From Morella rubra (lineage: Eukaryota; Streptophyta; Magnoliopsida; Fagales; Myricaceae), in assembly GCA_003952965.2 (NCBI GenBank), contig CM025855.1, positions 38,995,053 to 39,059,052 of the forward strand: a stretch of DNA of 64,000 nt, written 5' to 3'. The notes beneath the pieces are model-generated. The model did no database searches, was not told the origin of the DNA, and saw only the letters and a program-made list of their open reading frames with translations. Made by a program: the position numbers and the translations under genes. Below are positions 47,780 to 60,735 of this stretch, piece after piece. The first letter of the stretch is position 1. Each line of letters opens with the position of its first letter.

Positions 47780-48700
47780 CTGTGTGAAAATAGCAAAGGT
47801 GCTGCGTGCACCTAACTCGAAAATATCAATTCACTGAGAGAGTAACAAAAATATGAAATCAGCAATCACAAAATTCCATTTCATCGGTGAAAGAACATTC
47901 AGAAAGATAAACAAATAAAAATGCCTCAAACTCTATAAAGGAAACAAGATTACAAAATAGGTCTAGACATTGAAATTCAGAAATAGTAAATGTCTCCTCA
48001 ACCAAGGCAAGCAAGCAGGCGTTTCTTAATATTCCAATCACAGATAAGTGTGTAACATATAGCAATGATTGCTGAACCTCTGCGATCCATGACTTTACAA
48101 GCCCACGATAGGAGTTAGCTAGAAAAATACTGTTATATTCCCCTGACACAAAACCAAACACATCATCTTATACGTCCATAAACACATACTTACATACATA
48201 GATACACAACATCGAGTGCAGTGTGAGTAAACAAATAAAGATTAAAAGATGCTCTAGACGACTCTAACCCTAGGCAAACCATGTGACAGTAGCATACAAT
48301 TGATTGAACACTCAAAACACGACATTCAAGAAATAGCTTCAGAACAGAGAACCCTCGCATTTCATGTTATCTCATCACACTGTGAAACAAGACCGGATTG
48401 CAGTAGCTGAAACCCTAGCAGTTTAAAAAGAAATATACAAACACAAGCACAAATAAAGAGCGAAATGCGGAGAAAAGCAACAGAAACGAAGCGAAGGAGC
48501 TTAAATACAGTGAAGAAAGAGAGGTCAGAAGGAAACAGAAACATACCTGTGGAAAAGACCGTAGCGATCGCGCTCCCTCTTTCCCTCTCTCGCTCTCGAA
48601 GGCTTTCTGAATCCAGATTTTCTTCTTTCGGCTTTCGCTGAGTTGTATCAGTGAGAGTTTGGTTCAAAACTTCAATGGAGTATCCCGGGGAAAGCTAGCT
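47780..48700 (-). promoter_or_regulatory. CAND1 5' leader with an intron, and promoter-proximal region
   Basis: A TTTTCACACAG acceptor lies two bases before the CAND1 ATG (exon starts at 47779). A matching donor, CACAG|GTATGT on the minus strand, lies at 48547/48546. This implies a leader intron of about 770 bp and a noncoding first exon upstream of 48547 that contains a CT-rich tract (CTCTCGCTCTCGAAGGC region when read on the plus strand at 48580-48605). Leader introns are common in strongly expressed plant housekeeping genes. The transcription start is not determined. Confidence 0.5.
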
Positions 48701-50560
48701 AGAACCCTATTTAGGCCCACGATGATAAGCATAGCGTCGCACTCGGAAGGGGTAAAAAGCTTATACGACTTGGGGTGTGTTTGATACCCATAATTTTACC
48801 CATCCTAAATTTTAACACAATAAAAATTATATATAATCTCTCTCGACATCATTACTTTTCACTACAAAAAATATAAAAAATTACATCTATCGTTACTTTT
48901 TTCACTAAAATCGATACCTTAAAACTCAATGCTTAAGATTGCGCTGGCCGACAAAACAAAGGCTCAACGAGCTGGACACCCAATTCGCTTTTCGATGGAC
49001 TCTCTTAAATCACAGGGCCGTATTGACTTTTTGTTCTTAGTAACGGGGCCCGTGTTGACTCGACCCCGGGACGATGCAATGTGCCCCTAACGGACTTGCT
49101 AAGCCCACGATTATTGTACCAAGGAGCCCAATCTTCGTTGATGCATTGGCACTAACGATTAACGAATCTCTCCCACTAGCATAGTGTTTGTTTTATAAAA
49201 AATTAATAAAATTTATTTTATCAAATAATTTTAAATTTTTATTTTTATTATATTCATTAATTTTAATACCTTTCTTCTTTTAACACTAACACAAAATTTT
49301 AATAAAATTTTAAAACCAAACACCTTGTAAATTATTAATCGCATCAACTCCAATTATGCACTCAAACTAATGTAGTAATGGGGGCTGCTTACCTCATTAC
49401 TATGTCTGAGTTTAGTGAGGAGCCACCACCTTACACAACTATTTGGGTTCCTACTCTACACTAGACTATGGTTATTTATATTATAACTTGATAAAAAAAA
49501 ATACATTACCAATTTTTCTGAGCCGCAAATTTCACGATGTGGTCCTTTGACTCTTTATATTTTTATATATAATTTATTCAAGGACAGGTCATTCTTTCTA
49601 TCCAAAATGCCCGGAAAATATGTAAATTAATAAGAAAAAGGAAAAATAAAAAGCAATGACGCGCATGCTCAAAAACCTAACAGAAGATTGGACATATATT
49701 GCATGAAACCGATGTACTTATAAAAACGGGTGGTGTTGCTGGGGGAATAGTATACCGGAAAAAAAAAAGGAAAAGAAAGGAAATGCCAAAAATGTATATT
49801 AATTATAATCATAGTGAAGCAGGCAGCTGAAATCCAATTCTAATTTCTCGTCAAGTCACATCATCAATTCCAACTGCGATCTTTAGATAACGTTGCATGT
49901 GTCATAAATAACAGAACATGCAATTAAATAATAACGTGTAAAATACAAAAGAAAAATTAAATAATAACGTCTGGGGCCTTCTAACTCCACACGTGTCTTT
50001 TAAGTCTGTACAACTTTCATCCCCCCGCATGTCATCGAAAACCAAGTTGCTGCCTCGCTCTCACTGCCACTGTGGTGCGGCTCCACGCAGAGACGAGAGA
50101 AAGGCCACGTTTTTGCGTGCAAAATAAAGTCAGTGGAAGCCCCCGAAATATCTGAAGCGTGGAAAGCACTGCCAGTGGGTCCCGAAGAGTCTACCTGTCT
50201 GCAATGAACCGAAAGGCACAAGATCGGGACACGGATCTTCCTAGAAATCGAACGCCTGCCTCCAGAGTTATAGATCCGAAGGTGGTGGGGGAATTGTCAA
50301 GGATCAGTCTCCACCTTCTCCTGAGTTTGCTGCTCCGTTCATAAATCATAAATGTAGGCGCTATGGTAGGCCAACCAACAGCAACACACTCTTATAACAC
50401 CAATCCTCTCGCAATGCACATGTTCTGCTTTATCGTTACAACCAAAGCTCTTATTTCCCCTATCAAACAAACCACTCATCTAGTAAACTAAGCTGGTTGT
50501 TTGTATAAATCCCATCGCTCTCTCCCCCCCCCCCTTTCCTATTAGCTTTTGAATTTGGCA
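48701..50560. other. Intergenic region between divergent CAND1 and RUS6-like genes
   Basis: A head-to-head spacer of about 1.9 kb that must contain both promoters. It includes an AT-rich block with inverted ends (49184-49323) and a C-rich run just before the RUS6 start (50525-50534). No other gene is seen. Confidence 0.6.
49184..49323. mobile_element. Possible small MITE between CAND1 and RUS6
   Basis: The left end GTGTTTGTTTTATAAAA pairs imperfectly with the right end TTTTAAAACCAAACACC. The interior is nearly pure A/T. It is about 140 bp. No convincing target duplication was seen, so this is a weak call. Confidence 0.35.
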
Positions 50561-53500
50561 ATGGCTACTCGTCCTCCCATCAAATTGAAGCAATCTCCGT
50601 CCAACTCCGCGGCCCAGACCCTCACCGCCACCTCTTCCGCGCAGGACGTCCGCCTCCTTGTCCGCGAAACGCTCCGTATCAGCGCCAATCTCGCTTCTTC
50701 TCCTCCCGGTTCCGCCGCCCATCCTCTATCTTCTTCTTCTTCTTCTTTGCTTCAGTCCTCCGAGAATTCGAGCTTCGGACTGTTGGACGAGAACTTTGTC
50801 AATTCCTCCCTCAGGTTAATTTGCTGCGAGGAAATCGACGGTCGCAGATGGAAGTACGTTGCCGAGAAAGACGCCTCCGGAAGGTTCAGGAAAGGCTCCA
50901 TTCGCGCCCTTAGTTCCCACTCTCCTCAAGCTCCTCCCATTGAGGTGCGTCCTATTCATTCTATTTCCAATTCTTTTTTTTTTAAAAAAAAACTTTAGTT
51001 CCATCTCTTTTTGCACTGCCCTATTATTAGTACAAAACTCGAATTTGCTACCGCTCCATACCGATCAAAGTCCGAATTTTGAGCCTCTTAATTATGTTTC
51101 ACTTGAGTTTATTTATTTCTATCATCTGTATGTTTTTGCTACATTTATTTCCGTATGATTGTATATTGTCTTCGATGTTTGACTGCTTACGGCTCTTAGA
51201 GTTGACCTTTGTTGATTTGGTTTACATGATCAACCTAAAGCTGCAAACTTTATTGTGAAAACGGCCTCGATTGTATTTACCAACTCTCTGTGGACTACTT
51301 GCAACTTTAATTTGGGGATTTATACTGAATGTGTATCAGTACATTTACGCATATCACCGTTTAGACATGATCTGATATTCGTAGATCTCGCGAGATTGTT
51401 CTCTACAGTTTTTGTATATGACTGGACCTTGCTACCAGTTTATAATAGATATAATGATCTATGTCGTATGGAGAGTGTGTTACTGATATACTTCAAATCT
51501 TAGTATGCTATAGTCTTTAAACGCACTGACAAGATTACTTTGTCCTATGATGTATAGCATTAGGGTTCCTCGAACAATGTGATATCTCACACCGGGTAAA
51601 TCCTTAACCCTTCCCCCTCTTACTAAGACTACAGACATCTGCAACGTCCTCCCATGCTTTTTTTATTTTAAATATAAGACATACTGGGCATGGAATGCAA
51701 AGTTAGAGATTTGGTCATTCTTTTCCGTGTTGGATTTTTGGTGCAGGAATTGATGTCGTTCGTGAGATCCTATGTACTTCCGGAAGGTTTCCCTGACAGT
51801 GTTACTTCTTCTTATGTCCCGTATATGAGCTGGAGGGCTTTGAAGGTAGTTATGATGCTTCTTTTGTGAGTCAGTGATACGGAGGTGGGCTTATATGGGA
51901 CGGAGGCACCAGCTAATGAAGTAACTTAGGGGCGAATGCTTTTGGTATAAACACGGTATCTAATTAGTACCTTATTTCTTGTAGCATTTCTTTGGTGGAG
52001 CAATGAGTGTCTTTACAACGCAGACACTTTTGAGTTCAGTTGGGGTCTCTAGAAACAGAGCCACTCCTGGAGCCGTTGCTATCAACTGGATTATCAAGGT
52101 GAATATTCTGTCTATCCATTTCAGTGGATATAATAGATTTTGCAACTAGTTTTCTAGCATCCTAGTTTAACCACATGGTATAAATGACTGATATTGAAGT
52201 CCCGTTATAAATAAACTTGTTCAATCTATCTTAAAAGGTATGTACCTTTTGGCATATGCCATGCCATCTAATTTGTGCGCTACTTCCTCAGAGTTCTATT
52301 AATTGAAGTGAAACAAGAATTTTGTTATGTTGGAGACACTGTTTTATGCCATTTTAATTAAGGGAATCTGATCATTTCCCGTGCTCTTAGGGAAGCATAT
52401 GTACGAGTTCTAGGTGGTTGATTTCCCCATGTGTAATGGAGATCTGTTCTTGCACTAGTTATGGCTGTGCTTTTGAAGTTATGAAAAGAAGAATAAAAAG
52501 GCAAACGAGTAGAACAGTTAAAGGTGATATGCTCATTTTGGATTTGTCAGATAATTCCATTACGCCTACTTACTAGGTCATCCCAACCATTTGAGATCAA
52601 GCCTTTGCTTAGTTGAGTGTCCATCTCTACATTGATGCCATAGCCTCTGTTGTATGTCATAATTCAGGAATTAAACAACTCTACAAATCTGTAAAAATAC
52701 AGTGAAGAAAAAGAAAATTGGATGGAATATCGTGGCGGACTTCAGTTTGTTCTCTCGTTTCTCATAGAGTGTTGTGCTATTAAAATATTGCACTTTTTTA
52801 TGGTGACAAATATAAATATCCTTATGCTCAACACTACTAGTGATGTACAGTACCAGAAAGGTTCTCCCTTGACCGTATTTAGTTTTTTTGCCTTAGTTTA
52901 GGGCTTTTCAGCCCTTCTCATTGAGATTCGCGAAGTTAAATTTACACTATTTCAGGATGGTGCGGGTCGTGTAGGGAAAATGCTTTTTGCCCGCCAAGGA
53001 AAGAAGTTTGATTATGACTTAAAACAGGTTAAATTTATTATTGATTGCTGTTCTACTCAGTTTGGCTGTCAAATTTAAACTTGACATCTCCCAGCTCATA
53101 ATAGCATCTGGCTAAAATTATGATCTGTTACAGCTACGATTTTCGGGTGATCTTCTTATGGAGGTGGGTGCTGCTGTGGAATTGGCGACTGCAGCTGTGC
53201 CACACCTGTTTCTTCCTTTGGCTTGTGCTGCTAATGTTGCCAAGGTTTGGTGTTTTCATAACACAAAACTATCATGGTCTTGCCAGTTCTGTACTCTCAT
53301 ATCTTTTACTCTTTGCTCATAGAATGTTGCTGCTGTAACATCAACATCAACTCGCACGCCAATTTACAAAGCCTTTGCTAAAGGAGAAAATATTGGGGAT
53401 GTCACTGCTAAAGGTGAATGTGTTGGGAATATTGCAGATCTGGTATGCTTATCAAACTTCTCCTTTTGTTTTTCCTGGATGATATCTAAATAATGAGGAT

Positions 53501-55298
53501 TGTGAGCTGGCCTATCAAATTGAATTGATTATGACATGGGTTGGTGATGAAACACTGTTTTTCAGACCAATATATCTAACCTAAAAACTTGCTGGAATCG
53601 TCCGAGCTTGGGCATGTTCATTTTGGTAAAATTTTAAAAAATTTAAGTATGTGTGAATATTTAGGTGATGTTGAAGTTTTATTGGCATGCGTGTAGAAGT
53701 TGTTAAGTTGTATTGATGTTTGTAAAAAAAGTAATGTTGAGTTGTATTGGTATGCGTGTAGGAGTAATGTTGGGATTGTAAGTTTAGAAAGTTGGATTCA
53801 AATTTTAAAATTTTCATCCAAACGAACATGCCCAAGTGTGTATTTTCTGGGCCGTGTAGTCGAGAGTGAAATTCAATTGATATCCTCAGCATGTGTAGAT
53901 GGGTGCAGGTTTGAATTATATCAGCTCACTTATGAATAACATTACACGACTAAATAACTTCTGATTCAGTATTGAATTTTAGATTATCTCTACTGTTAGG
54001 TTACTTGCTTAACATGCTCGCTAAATTTTGCATCAAACTTATGTAAATTAACATTTTGTCTCTTGAAGCTGGGAACTGGGCTGAGCATAATGATATCGAA
54101 AAGAAACCCATCCTTAGTCACTACATTTGCCCTACTTTCGTGTGGATATGTCTTCAGCTCTTACCAAGAGGTTAGATTGTGTATGAACAGCAGTTGTATT
54201 TTCATTAGCAATCTTTCATGTTCCTTTTGTTCTTGGAAGATTCAGTCATGCTAACTGCATTTGCGTTTTCCTTCAGGTTAAATCTGTGGTGTTGCCCACG
54301 TTGAACCGGGCCAGATTCACTGTGGCAGTAGAGTCTTTCCTTAAGACAGGTCCTTACTCACCATATGTGGTCTTCTGTAGATGCACATTTTTCTCCTTGC
54401 CTTTCATCTACCAGTGTCCTGTTTCCGATAGACATATTATGTCATTCTACGTAACCTGGATTAGTTCACTATATAAGCACAAGAAAGTGTTTACGGTGTT
54501 AACGGCTTAATCATGTTTTCTTCTCATTTGCAGGACGAGTCCCTTCATTGGAGGAGGGGAACATGAGTGAAAACATATTCACTTTTCCATGTTTGAAAGA
54601 TAGGCCTGTTGTTCTAGGTATGTAGACAGAATTACTTTTGCAAGATTTTACGCTTGATTATGGACCTCTTGTTGGGAGTTCAGTCTAAAGTTTGTTTTCT
54701 GAGTGTTTTGCAGGATCGAGATTTAGGGATGCATTCCAAGACCCGGGTGCATATCTTGCCATAGAGCCTCTCTTTGAGGTATGCCCCTTTTTGTGAAACA
54801 TCAAATTTCAAGAAAATCTCTCTCATGGATTCACTGGTATCTTTCTCTTGATTAGCTCTGTGTATCTCTAATATGTATGGGTTATATCCTCTTGACTGGT
54901 GACAGAAAGAGAAATATATGGTGACGTATAATCCTTCAAGAGGTAAAATATATGCATTGCTCAAAGATCAGGCGAAGTCAGATGACATTTTGAAAGCTGC
55001 ATTCCATGTGAGATAAATGACCCATCTCTTTTTGTACTTGTTGCGCCAGTCATGAGAGTTTATTCCTCATACTTTGTGCATATGATGTTATCTGTCTTCT
55101 TTACAGGCCCATGTGCTGCTGCATTTTGTACAATCATCGAATGATGATCGGTCTTCTGCCGGGAAGCAGAGGGAGTACGACTCTTCTGATTTTGTGTCCA
55201 CACCAAGTGATCTTGAGGCTCGTATTGCAGAGTCTTGCAAGATGGTCTCATCATCGTATGGGATTTTCAAGAGCAACGCTGCAGAGCAGGTAGGTTGA
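50561..55298 (+). CDS. RUS6: RUS6-like DUF647 protein (ROOT UVB SENSITIVE family)
   Basis: Twelve exons: 50561-50944, 51747-51845, 51985-52098, 52956-53027, 53134-53244, 53323-53442, 54069-54170, 54277-54349, 54534-54617, 54714-54778, 54906-55007 and 55107-55298. They total 1518 bp and 505 residues, near the roughly 500 I recall for Arabidopsis RUS6. The DUF647 core begins at about residue 129 with [20 protein letters not shown] and continues through [39 protein letters not shown] and [23 protein letters not shown]6 is known to be needed for early embryo development; the biochemical role of the family is unsettled. ATG at 50561 is chosen; nothing in frame upstream is conserved. The 3' end is uncertain: the last exon reads GCAGAGCAG then GTAGGT, a usable donor, and no further exon was found before the gap. 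Confidence 0.9.
53607..53836. mobile_element. MITE in RUS6 intron 6
   Basis: The ends are CTTGGGCATGTTC and its perfect complement GAACATGCCCAAG, and similarity continues inward (TTTTGGTAAAATTTTAAAA against TTTTAAAATTTTCATCCAAA). The 230-bp interior contains a repeated AGTTGTATTGRTRT unit. It carries no coding sequence. The GGGCATGTTCRTTTGG terminus is reminiscent of PIF/Harbinger or hAT MITEs, but without a clear target duplication the family is open. Confidence 0.75.
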
Positions 55299-56954
55299 AA
55301 TCAACCTATCTTATGTCTCTTGAGAAAATATTCTATATTATTGGGTGTCCTTTTTGCTTGCGCCTGATGAACCCTTGAAGTGGTTGGCTTATCTGTTCCA
55401 TGAAATTTACAAATCCTGAGAACTTTACCTGCTTTTTTGCTCTTTGCTTGAGCGTCATTGTACACTTAGTTCTTGAAAATGGAGCTAATACCAGCCTTTG
55501 CTATGAATTACATTTTTTCCAAACATAGTGGTGGGCCTTTTTCTTTGCTGAAATGTTTCCTCTATTGTGATGCTTGCCTTTTGGTCCAAATAGAAATTGC
55601 ATGTATTAATGACTACCACATGGATATGGGACCAGAAATTATAACTAGAAATGCCGCCATGCCATTGTAACTATCATACAAATGTAACATTGTTTAGATG
55701 GCACGTTAATGTTAAACGAAATTCTTGGCGCGCCATCTAAAATCTCAAATGTTTAGGAATCTTTACGAATGATAGAATTGTATTGTAATTTTGATGAACC
55801 AAGTAGTTGAAATGTATTGGGTAAACAGTGTGAAGTTATATAATGCTGCGTTGGCCGAAGATGTGTTGATTGTTGAGAAATCTTGACCAAAACAAAGAAA
55901 TGGACACACACGGCACCGAAAATGGAAACCCAAGTATATACAAGTGAATGGAAGTTAAGAGATTAAACATAATGTTTATGGTCAAGAACAAAACTGACTG
56001 CTTTTTGTGTAACCGTAGCTGATAAATAGAATGGTTCAGCGCTTCTTACAATCTATTGAATTGATCATTTCATCAGTTAATTAATATGCAAGAGTTTGCC
56101 AAAAAACACCAGAAGCTTGAGCATATCCAAAGTTTGATAGACATCAGAGCATTAGAGCAGCCTATTAAAGAAAAAAGTACTGCAAGAACCTCAAACTCTA
56201 CACATCTTATTTAAACTTAACTCACCAAAAAAAGCAATTAAAATGCACATAATGAAACACAATTGTCTGCCATTACGTATTCATTTCATCCTGAACTAAA
56301 CTCCTTCTATACTACGTTTACACATTCTGCATTTTTCATTCTATTAAAATCATGTCTTTCCTGTTACCTTTGTAGTATTCAATAGATCGGTGAAAAATTA
56401 TGTCAGAATCACAAAAATTCTTAATCATGGGCCATAGAAACTCGCGTTGTAATCTGTCAACCGAGTAATTAATATTGCGGGAAAAAATAATAAAAAATTG
56501 ACAGGATATTTTATCTCGCCACATATAAATCTTACTAATCATATAGCTGAAATTGCTGCAAACATTTCCAAAAAATGGTGCTTTGGACTGCGTAGATGTT
56601 CCTGCACAAATAGCATAACTAAATATTTGTGTGCAATCACTGCCTCGATTGACGCTAAAGACAGCAATCTCAATAACATTCTCACTTCCTCTGACATTGA
56701 CGAAAAGAAATCTGAAACCAACCCCATATGTCCAATACCACTATAGAAATGGCACTGATTACCAGTGGCCCTACCGAAATGTGGATTCTTGGCCCACTTA
56801 TCCTTTGAAACCGCCCAATGAGTAATGAATTGAATATGGCTCAGTCGTATATGTAATTATACGGACAACGTGTTTGCCAGGCAAGGACGTTGCGATACTG
56901 TTTAGCACGCTATATCTGACTGTTTCCGTTTGCGTTCTTCTTGTTTTGAGCCAC
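55299..56954. other. Intergenic sequence between RUS6 and the assembly gap
   Basis: AT-rich, with only short chance reading frames. Any missing last exon or 3' untranslated part of RUS6 would lie here. No gene, RNA or element ends recognised. Confidence 0.55.
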
Positions 56955-57954
56955 NNNNNNNNNNNNNNNNNNNNNNNNNNNNNNNNNNNNNNNNNNNNNN
57001 NNNNNNNNNNNNNNNNNNNNNNNNNNNNNNNNNNNNNNNNNNNNNNNNNNNNNNNNNNNNNNNNNNNNNNNNNNNNNNNNNNNNNNNNNNNNNNNNNNNN
57101 NNNNNNNNNNNNNNNNNNNNNNNNNNNNNNNNNNNNNNNNNNNNNNNNNNNNNNNNNNNNNNNNNNNNNNNNNNNNNNNNNNNNNNNNNNNNNNNNNNNN
57201 NNNNNNNNNNNNNNNNNNNNNNNNNNNNNNNNNNNNNNNNNNNNNNNNNNNNNNNNNNNNNNNNNNNNNNNNNNNNNNNNNNNNNNNNNNNNNNNNNNNN
57301 NNNNNNNNNNNNNNNNNNNNNNNNNNNNNNNNNNNNNNNNNNNNNNNNNNNNNNNNNNNNNNNNNNNNNNNNNNNNNNNNNNNNNNNNNNNNNNNNNNNN
57401 NNNNNNNNNNNNNNNNNNNNNNNNNNNNNNNNNNNNNNNNNNNNNNNNNNNNNNNNNNNNNNNNNNNNNNNNNNNNNNNNNNNNNNNNNNNNNNNNNNNN
57501 NNNNNNNNNNNNNNNNNNNNNNNNNNNNNNNNNNNNNNNNNNNNNNNNNNNNNNNNNNNNNNNNNNNNNNNNNNNNNNNNNNNNNNNNNNNNNNNNNNNN
57601 NNNNNNNNNNNNNNNNNNNNNNNNNNNNNNNNNNNNNNNNNNNNNNNNNNNNNNNNNNNNNNNNNNNNNNNNNNNNNNNNNNNNNNNNNNNNNNNNNNNN
57701 NNNNNNNNNNNNNNNNNNNNNNNNNNNNNNNNNNNNNNNNNNNNNNNNNNNNNNNNNNNNNNNNNNNNNNNNNNNNNNNNNNNNNNNNNNNNNNNNNNNN
57801 NNNNNNNNNNNNNNNNNNNNNNNNNNNNNNNNNNNNNNNNNNNNNNNNNNNNNNNNNNNNNNNNNNNNNNNNNNNNNNNNNNNNNNNNNNNNNNNNNNNN
57901 NNNNNNNNNNNNNNNNNNNNNNNNNNNNNNNNNNNNNNNNNNNNNNNNNNNNNN
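56955..57954. other. Assembly gap of exactly 1000 N
   Basis: The run of N is exactly 1000 long, a placeholder size rather than a measured one. Flanks are AGCCAC on the left and GTGGCA on the right. The open frames that appear to span this stretch are artefacts of N translation. Confidence 0.99.
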
Positions 57955-59477
57955 GTGGCACGATAATGTGCATCTAATTAAAATAGGTCCATTGATGGTT
58001 GAAAGTTTTCTTTCAAGAGATCCTAAAAAATTTAGTAGGTCATTTAGGAACAAACAAATTCAATTTCATATTCTATCCTTTATTACTTTCAGAATGTAAT
58101 TATTGACCTGATTGAATAGTCCCATTATAAAAAGAAAAAAAATGCACATTTGAGACCTGTAACATTTTATTATAGTGTGAATTAATTGATTCCATATATT
58201 TTTACAGTGCGTTGTATAAATTATAGTACCTTTTTAAGCGGTTAATAACCTTTTATGATTATTTTTTTGGTTTGTTTAAAGAAATTACATCCAAGAACAA
58301 GAGTCAAAGCTATGTTTGGTTTAGTTTTGAAAAAGTCTTTTTTTATAAAAAAAAAATTTTGAAAAATATTTTTAAAGTGTTTGTAAATGTCTAGAAATGA
58401 TATTTGGAAAGATAAATCTTTTTAAAATGTATTCAAATCTATCTTTGAAAATAAGATTTTTATGAAAAGAGTTTTAATGAATTTTTCTAAAAAAATATAT
58501 TTATTTTTGTGTTATGTTACACAGAAATTAAAGCTAATTATTAAGTAGAAAATTTTATTAAAAATTGAAATATTTTATGTAAAAAAATCATATTTAAGTT
58601 TAAAAACATTTTTAAAATTAAAAAAGTTTCGAAGAGCTTAACCATAGTCAAAGTATTCTCAAATAATGTCTTTTCTAAAAGTGTCTGAGGTACATAACCA
58701 GATGTCTCAATGATGATCCAATATTTCTATAAATTAATTTTCTTAACGTATTTTAGTTGGGGATCCGGGGAGGGGGTTGGTGAATAGTGACCGCGTATGA
58801 CTCTTTCTTGACTCGCCGTACATAATAAAAATAATTATTTAAAATATACATTGAAAAAGTATGCGAGGATGACGGGTTGTAAAGGACAAAAGGTTCCTTC
58901 CAGGAGACGCTATCATTGCTCCAATTAAGCCCATTTAATTAAGATGTGGAGTCAGACAAATGTCTTCGAAGGAAAGCGAGTGTAGGGAATAGCCTCCAGT
59001 CGCGCACGTGCTGGTGAATCTATATAACTCTTGAGGAAAGATAGGAGAGCGAAAAAGAGGTGGACAGGGTGTTGGGTTGGGACTTGGGAGTTAGGATTTC
59101 GGCAGAGGTTTGTTGTGCTTTGCTGGACACGGATTCTACATTTCTACTTTAGATTAGCATGGAAAGGCAGCACTCTTCTACAGCCCACTGCGCTGTCCTT
59201 TTTCCATCGCCTGTCCATTAGCACACCGCCACGTTATAGGAACAACTGTAACCAGATCGTACTCGGGCCTCCGACAGCGGCGTTCTACTGAAACAACTGG
59301 TTGGTTCTCCTAATAATCGTTGGATTGCATTTCAGCTTTAATGTATCTAACGGCTGAAACACCAAGGATATGACACTGGAAAAGAAATAAAATAAAATAA
59401 AAAAGGGCAGGAAAATGGGCTTTTAATATATATATAAAAAAGGGCTTACCTAGACGCAATTTTTCCCGTGTTTGTTT
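57955..59477. other. AT-rich intergenic region with an isolated promoter-like motif set
   Basis: 58300-58680 is extremely AT-rich with A/T runs and no clear repeat ends. Near 59005-59025 a G-box core CACGTG is followed by TCTATATAAC, a good TATA box, about 3 kb upstream of the alcohol dehydrogenase ATG. No recognised coding exon follows it directly. Confidence 0.45.
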
Positions 59478-60735
59478 GGCGAAATTGCACTCACACTTTC
59501 TGAGGTATTCAAAAATTGTTAGTGGGTTCTCGGGCTAACAAATTAGTCATTTAATTTTATGTGGTCATGATTTTGAAAAAAAAAAAAGAGACATCTTCAT
59601 CCACCTCCGTCACCCTTTGTTAATGGTAAGTGTTGACATATAAAATTAATGTCATGTTAATCTAATATAGTTGAGCCGCATGCCCAATAAAAATACGTCA
59701 TCCCATTTAAGTCACATCAGCGCCTAATCAACAAAGCTTACCCAAAAAAAAACAACTAACTTGAAGGGCATTGTCGAATACTATCCCAAATACTTAACCA
59801 CAAGCCATTCCTACTCAACACTGTCAAAACCCAACCCTACACTTCTTCTTTAGGTTCTTCATCTTCTGCCATATCATTCTTTGAGTCTAATCCTTTCAAC
59901 ACCATCATGACCAATTCTCCATCGCTACACCTCGTGCTCGCTAGCCTTGTCAAAGTAGGGAGATAAAACCGCCAAAGATCATAATCTTTGTTGCGTCCGA
60001 AAAATTTTTGATCGCCTGCACCTGGATATCACTGGTGATATACGTGTCTTTTTCGAAAGATTACTAGGATGGTATAGTTGTTTGAAGGTTTGTCCAGAAC
60101 TACCAGAATGGAATGATAGAAAAAGCTTTTGTTTGCATGTAATGTTAGGTGCAATTCCATGGAGTCATAAGAAAACTGAGCAGTTATAGTGCAAGCTTGT
60201 GACCTTTTTATTACTATTTTGTCTCTTTCTTTGTTATAATGTTATTGCTCTCCTTGATAGTTCATCGTTTTTTATTCTTGTAAACAAAAAATTGAAAGAA
60301 ACATCTTTTCATTGGCAATGTGCTTGTAGGGATTTATTTTGGTTTGCATCATGTTGGTTCGTGAGACAGAGTTGGTGCTTTGGAAGTGAGAACTTGACCA
60401 AATATCGTAGAGAGAGACAAAGAGAGATTCTTGTAACGTTTTGGTTGAGAGAATTTGGAGACAGAAGAAAAAAAAAAGAGATGGAAAACAATGCTTGCTT
60501 GAAGTGATTTGTTTTGATTGTGTTTGGGAGGGTGGGTTAGTCAGGGCACATGATGCAACTGGATGTAATTGAGGTGATATTAATTCTACTGGTCAATACT
60601 TGTCATTAATGAAGGGGACATAATGGTATTTTTTTCCGAAATCACAACCTGAGAGAGTTAAATGGCTAATTTGTTATTTTTTGAGACATAATTGCAACTT
60701 TCTAATACTTGAGAGGCTATGAATGCAATTTCGCC
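59478..60735. mobile_element. Nonautonomous TIR element of about 1.26 kb
   Basis: The left end GGCGAAATTGCACTCACAC is matched by the inverted right end GGCGAAATTGCATTCATAG. The imperfect inverted repeat extends roughly 100 bp, sharing ACAAATTAG(T/C)CATTTAA at the inner side. The interior has short open frames (for example 60199-60507) that resemble no transposase. A Mutator-like or other TIR DNA element is likely; the target duplication could not be read with confidence. Confidence 0.6.

Noticed and set aside
56798-58099. Very long open frames of about 370-390 codons on both strands
   Set aside because: They consist almost entirely of undefined residues from the 1000-N gap.
58300-58690. AT-rich block with a GTTTGGTTTAG start that might be a MITE
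   Set aside because: The possible right end pairs too poorly and the region is low-complexity A/T.
59031-59291. An 86-codon plus-strand frame after the G-box/TATA motif
   Set aside because: Composition and sequence resemble no family, and there is no conserved start context; treated as noncoding.
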